Source: Marasmius tenuissimus
Taxonomy: Eukaryota > Basidiomycota > Agaricomycetes > Agaricales > Marasmiaceae
Assembly: GCA_029532415.1 (NCBI GenBank)
Contig: JAQOTA010000036.1
Coordinates: 124,001 to 188,000 of the forward strand
Direction of reading: 5' to 3'
DNA length: 64,000 nucleotides
Both the position numbers and the translations under genes were made by a program. The notes beneath the pieces were generated by a model that was not told the origin of the DNA, ran no database searches, and saw only the letters and a list, made by a program, of their open reading frames with translations. Numbering within the stretch: the first letter of the stretch is position 1; the number at the start of each line of letters is the position of its first letter. This document shows positions 22,355-32,355 of this stretch, in pieces.

Positions 22355-25020
22355 CTATCGGTACTGGAATGACTCCATGCGAACAAAAAGGTCCTCATCA
22401 ACGTCGTCCATGATAAAATATTCCTCCCCATCACTAAAATCTGCCGCATAATTCCTTATAGCCACTGCGCCACGGATTATAGTCTGAGCAGGGATGAATA
22501 TAGCTTCGCACCGTGGGCAAGCCCATATTCGATACAAGCCCATGTCTCTTTCGAGTTCAGTTGTATGTCCTTGAGGTGCATTGAGTGGCTGGACGAGGGC
22601 GAGGAGATATTCCGCAGATTCCACTTGGCACGTAAAAAGAAGAATGAGGCGAGCGAAGTACCATGGGCGTGACTCAATAACCACTACGTCAAGACGGGGA
22701 TTATTGTAAAAGCTGGGGCTGGCTCGGATAAAGTCGCACATAATTGTCCAGTCAACCTTGGAGTTGTAGTAAGCTTTCACCATTCCATATTCATGTACGA
22801 TCTAACAAGCGTTAGAAAGGTACCGGAAACCAAAGATCGAGGTAATTCTTACTTCGTCAGCGTCCTTGAAGCGGAGAGAGCTCGATTTGGGTTGTGGAAG
22901 TTGATACATTTGAATAAATCCCGCAAGGTAATTCTGTAAGCGAACTCGGAAGTTTGTGAAAGCTGGGTCGGTGGCATGTTCTGCTGCCAGGCCTTCAAAC
23001 GTTCACCGCTTAACTGGAACCTTGAAGCGGACACCTTCATCAACATCGTGCTCATCCGAGAGTTTGGTTCCAGGACCCTCAGCTGTGGGCACGTTGTCAC
23101 CAACACCCTCGCCTATTGCTCGCCGTTCCTTTTCTGCTTCCATGTCTTCAATTCCCTGGTGTATTATCCCCGCAACATAGAATTGGTGATCGATACACAG
23201 TACCTGTGACGGATATTAATGCGATCATCTCGGGAAGCAAGACACGAAAATGATGTTGCAAATGACTCCAAGCCACACCTGGATATGTTCAGATAAGGAG
23301 AGAGCTGCCGCACGTCCTCTTTCGAGGGTCTCTGAAGTGTGAAGCGTGAGAGACGCGTACATCTTGAACCGGCGAAAAGCGTGCATGCACTGCACAAGCT
23401 TGTATCCGGCTTGGTCCACTTCCTTAGTTAGGATGTTGTGAAGGCAGAACGGAAATTGCTATGAACTGTTAGTACTGCCTGTGCATATCATAGCATATAT
23501 TGATCCGCCTCACCTTTGTGACGTCTTCCTTTTTGCTACCATCAGTAAACTGCATAGACATAATCTGGTCAAAGTGTGCAAGATTCCGCCACCGTGGAAT
23601 CTCAGCCATCCTAAATCAAATCAGCCCAATGCTCAAGACATTCGAGCTCAAACTTACTACTCATTTACCAAGATCATCACTTTGGAACCTTGATCCTCAA
23701 TTCGTGCGAAGGCTGCCTTACGAAGGTGCTCAAATAAACCAACAGCCGCATGGAGGCAATCATATGATGTTGCTTGATGAGGGTCCGAGTTGTTGACAGC
23801 CCAAAACACATTCTACAGTATTTATAGGTCAGCTATTGGAACTGATCATACGCTTCTTACCTCCAGCTGCCGGATCCCGAGGTTGTTTGCAAGCTCTGCA
23901 TCACCTAATGCACGCTTCGACTCGGCTGCAGTACGTAGGGGATATCTGCAGTAATGATCAGACTGCTTTTCATTGGGAACTAAGCACACGGGACAGGGAA
24001 AGTTTCCGTTCGACCCCTTTGTGTGCGTAATCATCCCTCTGAAAGTTGAGTAACGTAAAAGTCAGTAAAAATCTCGATATGCCTAGAGTTGAGTGGTACT
24101 TACTGCTCTTCGTAATCTGCAGAGTTCACTGGAATACATGGGAAAAGCTGGTGCTCCAATTTCGAAGTTCCGGGCCCGAATCTGTACCAGATTCCGGTGA
24201 ACGAAGCGTTCCGGACCGACTTCAGCACCTCCGTCACTTGACAATGATAAACCACCCGCTTGAAAGCAGTATATGCTTTGTTGTTGGGGTACAGTTTGTC
24301 ATCGGGAACCTCGAATATATTTAATGATAGACTAAAGGCATGCAAAGAAGCCAGTCACTTACTACGTCAAGCCAACCAACAACACGTCCCCCCCCGGTAT
24401 GAATATTACTATTATGGATCCCATCATCGATGTTGGCGATCCGAGCGACAATAGGGTATCCTTTTGTTGTTCCAAATGACGAAAGCTTACTCTTGTCAGA
24501 GTAGAATATGAAGCACAGCGGCTTGCCACCGGGTGGAAGGGAAGACTCCATGAAAAATTAGTATTGAATGTTGTGATAAGAATCGTCACACATACCTGGA
24601 TATCCCAGAATCAATCCCCAGTCCACGGTTCTCTCACAAACCTTACCCAATTCAATCCATTCCATTTATATAACCGCTGTGCATCCCAATGAAAGGCGTC
24701 GGAGAGTGAGGGGTCGCGGAAGAGATCTTTGGCCCAGTTCAACAGCGGCCGCTGATAGACTGCAAGGTCGTACTTGAGAATGTATGTGAAGCAGCCCCGG
24801 GGGCCTCTGATTGATCAATATAAGTGTGCATCTGTGAGTAATGTGAAGAGGTCGACGTACCAGAGTACCTTTACATGATAACTACATCTCAAATCATCCC
24901 GGATTCCTGCTCTTTGTCTTTGTCTCTCTCGCAGACTCTTGCCATAGACCTCCTCAACCCACCAATCAGACGCCCATTTGGTGAGCTGTTCTCAATTATG
25001 AGCGCCCTCAGAGTGGAAAG
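22355..25020 (-). CDS. Plavaka-like transposase (multi-exon)
   Basis: Would cut and move the surrounding DNA element. Minus-strand exons in order, with ~45-60 nt introns: LTKWASDWWVEEVYG (~24970); YQRPLLNWAKDLFRDPS (~24750); LPPGGKPLCFIFYSDKSKL and IHTGGGRVVGWLDV (24551-24365); DKLYPNNKAYTAFKRVVYHC to NSADYEEQ (24310-24100); PCPVCLVPNEKQSDHY (24000); NVFWAVNNSDPHQATSYDCL (~23810); IPRWRNLAHFDQIMSMQF (~23600); KLVQCMHAFRRFKMYASLTL (~23390); a C-terminal block ending FSDGEEYFIMDDVDED and stopping at 22355. Order and wording match the agaricomycete Plavaka pattern, including 'SADYEEQ', 'CPVCL.P' and the late 'RGA..' segment. Possible in-frame stops (e.g. near 24615 and 23005) mean it may be damaged. 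Exact N-terminus not resolved. Confidence 0.7.
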
Positions 25021-25414
25021 GCTAATCAAGGTATTCGTGGCTTGACTGCTGCAGGTATTTTAGCCGTCGTTAGGTCGAGGATCGAAGGGTCGATAGTGCC
25101 GCTGATAGTATTTTCAAGCTGATTGTTGTGGTGTAATGGGGCTTAGCAGCCTACAAGTACTTACCGATTGATGAAATTGGAATGAAGAGGAGCTATGTGG
25201 TAGAACTACCAGCAGGCCAGATGAGGTGGATGATAGAACCTTGGAGAACGAGGGAGAATCACAAATCCACGATTGCGGGTAAACAATATCAGGTGACCAT
25301 ATCTATATTAGGTTTGCCGCCCCGGAAATAAGGGACCATATATATCTAATATCCGACCAATCGGAGCCCTTATATAGTAGCCCCCCTTATATACCCGACC
25401 AGAATTTTCCGACA

Positions 25415-26442
25415 TACTTTGCTTCAGAAGAGGGAAGTACATGCTTTGGAGGCAGACAGAACAAGATGACCTAGGGCGATTGAAAAGTCTAGAACTGGAG
25501 AATCAATGCTGTGGAGGCAGATAGGCAGAACAGAACTATCGATAGGAGAGACCTGGAAGAAAAGAATGTTAGAGAATGTCTGAGGCTGAAGATACTTCTG
25601 AAGCAAATTGTTGGTTTTGACTTTGGGGTTCAAAAGTGTAGATTGAACATAAAACTCTCCCAATATATTCTAAAGTAGGTAGTTCCTGCCTCCGAGGCAT
25701 GGATTATTTGATATTTGTAAGATTTGGTAGAATTAGAGCATCCTAGGGTATATAAGCAGTGGGGTTTTCATCAAGAATCCCCAAGCAATCCATATGATTA
25801 GTATTCAGAGGATACAAAGCTATTCCACTTGCTGGGTAGTTAGTTGACTCAGGAGCGCTTCTGGAGAGACATTAGAACAGAATAGAACTTTGTTTGCCCA
25901 AACCTAGAAAATCCATTGAACACTTGCTTGACCTTGACTTTATATTGTTTGTCTGCGACTTGACTTGACTGGCCGAGCTATTGTTGAACTTCCAAAGCTA
26001 GTTGGGCTGAGGAATATTGTTCACTGTTGACAATTGGTCTTCGATTATTGACAGACTTGATTGGAGTCTTATTGCCATTGTTTGATTGATTGTCTTGTTG
26101 CCCCTCACTGTTTGAGTGGTTCAGAAGCTAGTTGAAGCCTAAGAACACACTTCCAAAGCACTAAACAAACTTCACACTCTCCAAAACAACCTATAAACCT
26201 CTCTTCTGAACCCCACTTTTGACCTCTGAACTGGTTTCAGAGGCAAAGCTACCTTAGTTGGATAGTTTTGGATAGTTTCTTGAGTCAGATTTCCTTCAGC
26301 CTGCTATTACAGTCTGGCTAAGAGTGGAACCTACGATCAACACCGATCCCTGATTCCCACACCCTTCAGCTACACTTTTGTGTGTTGGGAGGATTTGACC
26401 TTAGAGTTAAATTTTATTATACACCACGAGTGGCGCTTTACA
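25415..26442 (+). repeat. Giant LTR, 3' part (truncated copy)
   Basis: Corresponds to arm-1 positions ~18187-19202, including the TATA box (near 25755) and the ...GGCGCTTTACA end. It is followed directly by copia-D gag. Its left edge meets the Plavaka-type terminus. Many CG sites of the other copies are TG or CA here, so it is older or more methylated. Confidence 0.75.
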
Positions 26443-26897
26443 ACAAGTTTGACAAAGTCGCCATAGATGGCAGAAAAGGTTGGTTCGCTGTAGGTGTCAT
26501 TCATCTTTACCCAGGCTTTAGCTGTGTTCAAGTCCTTAAGCTGGTCAAAGACTTCCTTGGTGGTGGTCAGCTGAATAATGCCCATGAGCTGAAGGTCTTT
26601 CTCCTCCCATGCCTCAAGCACAGTGTTGTACATCTCAATCTGGGCTTCAGTGGGAGGATGACAAGCAGATTTGTTGTCACTGTTAACTACAGGCGCAGGT
26701 GCCACACCAGGAGAAGGAGTGACTGCAATAGTTGGAATGATAGTCTCCCCCAGAGGGTATGTTGGCTTCTTTGCCACACCAGTGAGATGATGATACAGGC
26801 CTTGAGCCTTTGTAACAGCTTCCATTTCGCCGTGATAGGTCTGGCAAAAGCCAGTGCCATCAAAGTGACCGGAGAAGAATTTCTTAATGTCAAACAT
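26443..26897 (-). pseudogene. copia-D Gag N-terminal fragment
   Basis: Starts MFDIKKFFSGHFDGTGF at 26897 and aligns with the first ~150 codons of copia-B Gag (EAVTKAQGLYHHLTGVAKKP, WEEKDLQLMGIIQLTTTKEV). It stops where the giant LTR begins at 26442, so all of pol is missing. Substitutions such as Arg to His fit CpG decay. Confidence 0.85.
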
Positions 26898-28003
26898 GGT
26901 GGTAAGATATTAGAGATTGGTGTTGGATCTAGAAAAGACAGCATCAGCATGCATCTAATCAACACAGGGAGCAGCCATCAAGATGCTATGCTCAATGAGG
27001 AACATTGGATTCTTTAGATCTGATGTTGTCAAAGGATGTACATCAATGCCATAGATCGAGCACTCAATTAAGAGATCAATGGCAACATGCAGGTCTAGCC
27101 TAGCTAGCCAATGACAGCAGCCTTTAAGGCCCTTGTCATTGTAGTTGGGCTAACTGGGACCCATAACCTGATGAGCCGGCATGACACCTAGCGCAGAGGA
27201 CTACAACATGGCTATACTACTACTTACCAGAGAGTAGTGTTGCCAACAGTCAGTTCGGTTCGGTTCCAGCTCCCAAGCCGCCGTTCGTCGGAACCACGAT
27301 TCCCAGAGCCATTGACAGATAGCGGTTCAGCTCCCAGGAGCTGCTCGAGCCAGTTAAGCCGCAGTTCGAGCTGGCCAAAAAACTTTTTAGGAAAAGTTCT
27401 GTACAGTCGGTGCGAAATTCAGATGACACCCCTGCAGCATGTGACACAAAGAAAAAAAAATAGGAGATTTAGGCTCCAGGCAGCCAAATTTGGCTCTTTT
27501 GGGGGTGTCACATGCGGGAACAATTCGGATGGACCCCCTGTGAGGCAGTGACCCAGTAACCATCCGAGATTTTTTCGGAAATTTGGGGGCTTGTAACCTG
27601 TGACTACCATTTCTACAGTACCCAAATGGTGCCTGCTGTCATTCAGTGTCCTGGTCAGGTCTTGCCAACTCGAAAAAACACTAAAATTCTGGGGCGGTTC
27701 GAACCGGTTTAACCAGTTCCGGAACGAGTTGTAGCCGTTCCAGTAAACCAGTTCCGCGGGGAACCATTTTGCCAAGCAGTTCAGCCCCGGTCCAGTTCCG
27801 AACCACTCAAACTGTGGTTCGAACCGAGCTGTTGGTAACGCTACCAGAGAGGAGTTTAGAGAGATAGAGGTGAGATGTAGAAGCTCAAGCACACTGTGTA
27901 TTCTAGTAGAGAACTACAAGCTTATATACATGTAGGAACAATAGAATCTACCATATAAGGATAACAATAGAGATTGTACATATGAGCATAGTGAACAATG
28001 ACT
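26898..28003 (-). repeat. copia-D leader and 5' LTR, carrying a MITE
   Basis: Minus-strand order: LTR (28003 to 27169, interrupted by the MITE at 27235-27843), then the primer site GGTTATGGGTCCC, then a leader very like that of copia-B (39187-39443). The LTR end ...GGCTCATCA matches copia-B. The start of the LTR is missing: a gypsy LTR begins at 28004 instead. One base differs from the perfect primer site of copia-B and copia-E. Confidence 0.8.
27235..27843. mobile_element. hAT-like non-autonomous element (MITE)
   Basis: 609 bp, with ends TAGTGTTGCCAACAG and, inverted, CTGTTGGTAACGCTA (two mismatches), flanked by the perfect 8-bp direct repeat CCAGAGAG at 27227-27234 and 27844-27851. Short TIRs of the form YAGNGTTGCCA with an 8-bp duplication are the hAT signature. 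The interior is rich in repeated GGTTC/GAACC motifs and has no transposase. The uninterrupted target can be read in the copia-B LTR near 29925. Confidence 0.9.
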
Positions 28004-28307
28004 TGTTACATCCATGCCGTTTCCGGGGTTTCCGAAGGCTTCTATCCACCTTCCGGAGATTCCGACACTCGGAATCTACTTTATGTTTCTCTTTCCTTCA
28101 CAATCCTTTCCGGAACATGATCTCGGATTCCGACGTTGTGTCCCCAGTACTTACGGATCAGAGATACATATACACCGTTCATTTCTGAGTAGTACGTAGA
28201 CTCTACATTCCGACATTCCGTTCTCCATTCTATCATGACTCATCCTGTACATTCCATTCTGACACTTCATTTCCAATTCATCTCCGACTCCAGGACTTCA
28301 CCCTCTG
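28004..28307 (+). repeat. gypsy LTR fragment (5' part)
   Basis: Starts TGTTACATCC and follows the sense-strand gypsy LTR for ~300 bp. It then fuses to copia-C integrase at a 'ctgag' microhomology. No internal gypsy sequence is attached. Orientation is opposite to gypsy-A. Confidence 0.85.
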
Positions 28308-29675
28308 AGTTGTACCACAAATACAAATGGTATATGTCGTTTGTTGACGACTGTACTTCACATGGCTGGACAATGCTCATGCGACGCAAATCTGACTCTG
28401 TCAAGATGCTCCGTGACTTTATTGCTATGGTGAAGGTACAATTTGGTGTTGATATTAAGGAATGGATGTCCGATGGAGGGGGAGAGTACAAATCGGATGC
28501 CTTCGATGATGTACTAAAAGAGCACGGTATCAAAATTCTGACCAGCATTCCATATACACCGGAACAGAATGGTCATGCAGAACGATTCAATCGGACCATT
28601 GTCGAGAAAGCTCAAGCTCTTCACTTTGATGCTTGTCTTCCACCTTCTTGGTGGGAATTCTGTGTGTTGCACGCTGTTGCACTTCACAATCGGACACCGT
28701 CCCAGCGTTTACGTTGGTTGACCCCGCATGAGAAGTTGCATGGTAGTGCACTGGATGTTTCGGATCTTCGAGTATTCAGATGTGCAGCGTATGCGTTTAT
28801 TCCGGAAAAGCGTTGAGTTAACAAGTTATCTCCACGTTCGGAACTGATGACCTTTATCGGTTTTCAGGGAGGCATGAAAGGATATGTCTTCATGAAGATG
28901 TCCAACAATACTATCTTCAAAAGCGCTACTGCTCTGTTCGATGAAAACCTGTTCCTGAAGTGTTCTGATAAGAAACTGCGTGGCTTTACCCCAGTGGGTG
29001 AAATCCCTGAAATACTGCCGGTATTGGGTGAAAATCCCAACTTCTCTTCGGATAGTGACGATGATTTGTCTGATGACGATCTTTATCCTCCCGACAACCT
29101 TCCAAAGCGATCGGAATCTCCTCATGACGATGATGGAGATGGTCCTGTACCTCAGGGTGAACGTCAACACTCTGATCCTGATCCTCCGTTCCAGCCTCCT
29201 AGGCCACCTACACCCGTGGGTGGACAAGAGCAGACTCCGCTGCCAAGGTGTTCAGGCAGGAAACGGATGGGTACTAAGCAACCTGATAACGTATTTGGTG
29301 AACAATGAGACCCAAATAATCCCTTGCGCATTGTGCGTGATATGGAGAAAAATTCTACATGGAGAGATGCCACGGGTGATAGAGAACCCATGGATCCACC
29401 TACTACTTGTAGGAGAGGCAGACCTAGAAAGGTTCCTGGGACTAATCGTGTCAGTCTGTCTACCATGTGTAACTCCAGGGGGAGTCAACCTGATAGCTTA
29501 GTGCAACAATTATCCCAGGAAGGGGGAGTAGGTTTCGTGATTTATCTGTTAAATCGGGCAGTTCCTGTTCACGATGACCTCACCGATATGTCTAACATTC
29601 GAGAGTGGACTCTCCATGACATACTAAAGCTGCCAGCTGAGCAGCAGAGAGAATGGAAGGCTGCTTGCCGCAATG

Positions 29676-29986
29676 TGTTGAATCCGTGGACTATAATTAG
29701 ATCCCGGTATATCCGAAGTCCCGGTTCATACTTCCCGCCATCATATTATGCGGGACTATTGTTCCATTTATCATTTCTACTTATGATCATATGTACATTT
29801 TCTATTATCGTCCTTATATGGTACTTACTATTGACTCTACATGTATATAAGCTCGTAGTTCTCTACTTGAATCTACAGTGTGCTTGAGCTTCTACGTCTC
29901 GCCTCTATCTCTCTAAACTCCTCTCTGGTAAGTAGTAGTGTAGCCATGTTGTAGTCCTCTGTGCTAGGCGTCATGCCGGCTCATCA
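29676..29986 (+). repeat. copia-B 5' LTR
   Basis: 311 bp with a TATA box (TATATAA, 29844-29850). Ends TG...CA. Differs from the 3' LTR (44853-45163) at one noticed position (GCGGGAC versus GCAGGAC), a CpG transition. The pair indicates a recent insertion. Confidence 0.95.
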
Positions 29987-29998
29987 GGTTATGGGCCC
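29987..29998 (+). promoter_or_regulatory. copia-B primer binding site (internal initiator tRNA-Met fragment)
   Basis: GGTTATGGGCCC directly abuts the LTR. It is complementary to the anticodon-stem region of initiator tRNA-Met (GGGCCCAUAACC) rather than to a tRNA 3' end, the half-tRNA priming known from Drosophila copia. The same 12 bases flank the 5' LTR of copia-E (62979-62990). Confidence 0.8.
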
Positions 29999-30026
29999 CG
30001 GTTAGCCCGACTACAATGACGAGCGC

Positions 30027-30740
30027 TGTTAGGATCGTGCGGATATGACAGCCCGGACAGAGGTCCGAGCGGAAGAGAACGGAAGCCGACGTGCCGGAAT
30101 GGACTAGTTGGAGTTGGAGAGATTCCGATGACCGGAAGGCCGAACGGATGGCTGGACAATAGTCGAAGGTTTCGCCAACGACACCGTTGAGTTGAGTTGT
30201 CCTTGACCGGAAGGAAAGAAAGATAAAGATGAAGAGGAGATAGAGATAAAGAGACGGATTGAGACGAATGAGATAAACGGAAACCAAGTTGATTTTAATT
30301 CTGAGGAATACAAGTCGTGAAGTATCTAGCTTATATATGTATCGATCTCCGAGACCTCCGAAGGGGTTCCGGCGATCGTAGTACCGAAGGTGAGTCAAGA
30401 GCGGGAGAGAATGTATGTATAGTACGGAATCCGAGACGGAGGACTAAGTCCCGGAGTCAGAGATGAATCGGAAATGAAGTGTCAAAATGGAATGTACGGG
30501 ATGAGTCATAATAGAATGGAAAGCGGAATGTCGGAATGTAGAGTAAACGTACTACTCGGAAATGAACGGTGTATATGTATCTCCAATCCGTAAGTACCGG
30601 GGACACGACTTCGGAATCCGAAGTCATGTTCCGGATAGGATCGTGAAGGAAGAGAAAACATAAAGTAGATTCCGAGTATCGGAATCTCCGGAAGGTGGAT
30701 AGAGGCCTTCGGAAACCCCGGAACCGGCATGGATGTAACA
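30027..30740 (-). repeat. gypsy-A 3' LTR
   Basis: 714 bp, TGTTA...TAACA. Carries a minus-strand TATA box and the predicted RNA start near AGAATTAAAAT. Almost identical to the 5' LTR. Confidence 0.95.
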
Positions 30741-30926
30741 GTATCCCCCTCTTAAGGCTCTCGCCTCGAGAGCCGCGGAGGAAGTAAGAAGAAAATCGTA
30801 AGACGTAAAAGTTCGGAAGCATTCGGAAAGAAGACATAAAACAATAGAAACGTGATGAGTCAATAGAACGTTCTGGAACATGAAAGAATATTCTGGAAAT
30901 CCAAACAAGGAACAAATAGAAAAAAG

Positions 30927-30935
30927 ATATATAAG
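30927..30935 (+). promoter_or_regulatory. TATA box of the gypsy-A antisense gene
   Basis: ATATATAAG lies ~45-50 nt before the ATG at 30980 and is conserved in gypsy-G near 48977. This gives the antisense gene its own promoter outside the LTR. Confidence 0.6.
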
Positions 30936-30979
30936 AAGCGCACCAAGCGAATCCCAACTTCATTTCCCCAATTCCTAAA

Positions 30980-32209
30980 ATGTCACCTACACCCTCTCGT
31001 TCACCAACTCCTTCCGCTCTTGAATTTACCACTCCACGTCCGGACGAAACGATTCCGGAATACATTATGAAGAAACCAAAGGTCCTCGAATACCTTGGTC
31101 AATACTCGGAAGACGAGGAAGAGAAGGCAACGGCGGAATTCAAGTCTGATGTAGAGGCTTGGACGACGAAGCGGAACGAGTGGAATGCGGAGCAGCAGGA
31201 GGAAATTGACGGGAGGATTGCGGATTGGGAGAAGGAGAGAGCAGATGCGGAACGGAAGTTGGCGGATTGGCGAGCGGAGCGGGATAGTCGAGCGGAAGCA
31301 AGGCGGAAGCAAAGGGAAGCTGAGGAGGAAGAAGTGCGAGCGAAGACGGCAGTTCCGGAAACAGAGGTGAAGTCCGAGCCTCTCGAATACACATTCTCCG
31401 ACGCCGACAGACAGTCCATGGATATGGACTGGGAATCGGTGTGTCCGACTTGTCGGATATTTCCTCCTTCCGAATTTTTTAACTTCTTGTAGTTTTACCC
31501 ACGCTGACACCTCATCAACAAATGATTTTCCAGTCCGGGTTCGTCGCCGGAAAGAAAACGTCGGAATCCGCGGGAGCTAAACGGAAGGGGAAGGCGAAAG
31601 AGAGCAGCGGAAAGGTTACGGATGTAGAGGAGGTCGGAACGGGACCGCTTCTTCCGATTGGTAAGTTCAACTTGTCTGGAATCCGATTTCTTCTAACTTT
31701 TTATAGCCTGCAAGAAATGTTCCGTTGCGAATGCGGAATGTCGCCGGAATGTGATGGCTGGAACCAACTTCCGTGGTCCGACCAACGCATGCTTCCGATG
31801 CCGCAAGAAGAAAGCAAAATGTGTGTTCCCGGACGGAAGCGGAGACGGAACGAGATCGGATGCGGGTTCGATGAAGTCCAAGAACTCGGAAGGAAGACGG
31901 AAGCCTGCGGGTCGGAAGGAGGTACACTTGGCACCAGAGGTCGAGAAGGATCTGCGGCAGATCAACCGCGGAATTCAACTCCTCCTTAGTGTTCATGGTG
32001 TTGATTTCCCGGACAGCTCGGATGAGGGTGAGGACGAAGCGGAAGCGGAAGAGGAAGGGGAAGAGGACCGGGAGGAAGGACCGTCATCGAGGCCTAGCAA
32101 GAGGCCAGCGTCTCGATCCCCGAAGACACTCCGGAAGAAAGTGAAGAGCGCGGAAACGATCCCGGAAGAGGAAGAAGATGAAGCGGATGAGGACAGGATG
32201 GAAGAGTGA
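30980..32209 (+). CDS. Antisense accessory protein of gypsy-A with Zn2Cys6-like cluster
   Basis: Three exons, 30980-31438, 31534-31660 and 31707-32209, give an open frame of ~362 residues with matching phases. Introns are 95 and 46 nt with GT...AG and CTGAC/CTAAC-like branch sequences. The N-terminal half is a charged, probably coiled-coil region rich in Glu, Arg and Trp (IADWEKERADAERKLADW). After the second intron comes C-KK-C-SVANAE-C, a 16-residue linker, then C-FR-C-RKKKAK-C: two CX2CX6C blocks as in fungal GAL4-type clusters but with a longer linker. The C-terminus is very acidic with basic patches. Direction is opposite and convergent to pol. A decayed copy occupies the same place in gypsy-G. 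DNA or RNA binding in the nucleus is inference. Confidence 0.75.
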
Positions 32210-32355
32210 AGGACGGAACGTCCGGAATGCGGACAATTTCTTGTTTTTTTGTACTTGTAGAATATTCTTGAAACGTCGCCCGGCCGGAAGGCCTTTCTCG
32301 GAATCATGAGTGATCGTAAGATAATCGGAAGCGGAATCGGAACGATGAAATGAAC

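Larger units (their letters stand above)
19741..25410 (-). mobile_element. Plavaka-type DNA transposon with transposase and accessory gene
   Basis: The ends carry related inverted sequences: TTGGAAAATTGCCTGGCGG at the left, and on the minus strand at the right TCGGAAAATTCTGGTCGGG, each followed by ATATAAGG-rich DNA. Inside are two minus-strand genes: a Plavaka-like transposase (22355-~25020) and an accessory gene (20222-22027). The left flank is gypsy-F gag and the right flank is giant LTR, so no target duplication can be seen and at least one edge has been rearranged. Assignment rests on transposase motifs known from agaricomycete Plavaka proteins. Confidence 0.7.

Noticed and set aside
27419..27892. 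157-codon minus-strand frame in the MITE
   Set aside because: Consists of translated GGTTC repeats and crosses the element end; no transposase motif.
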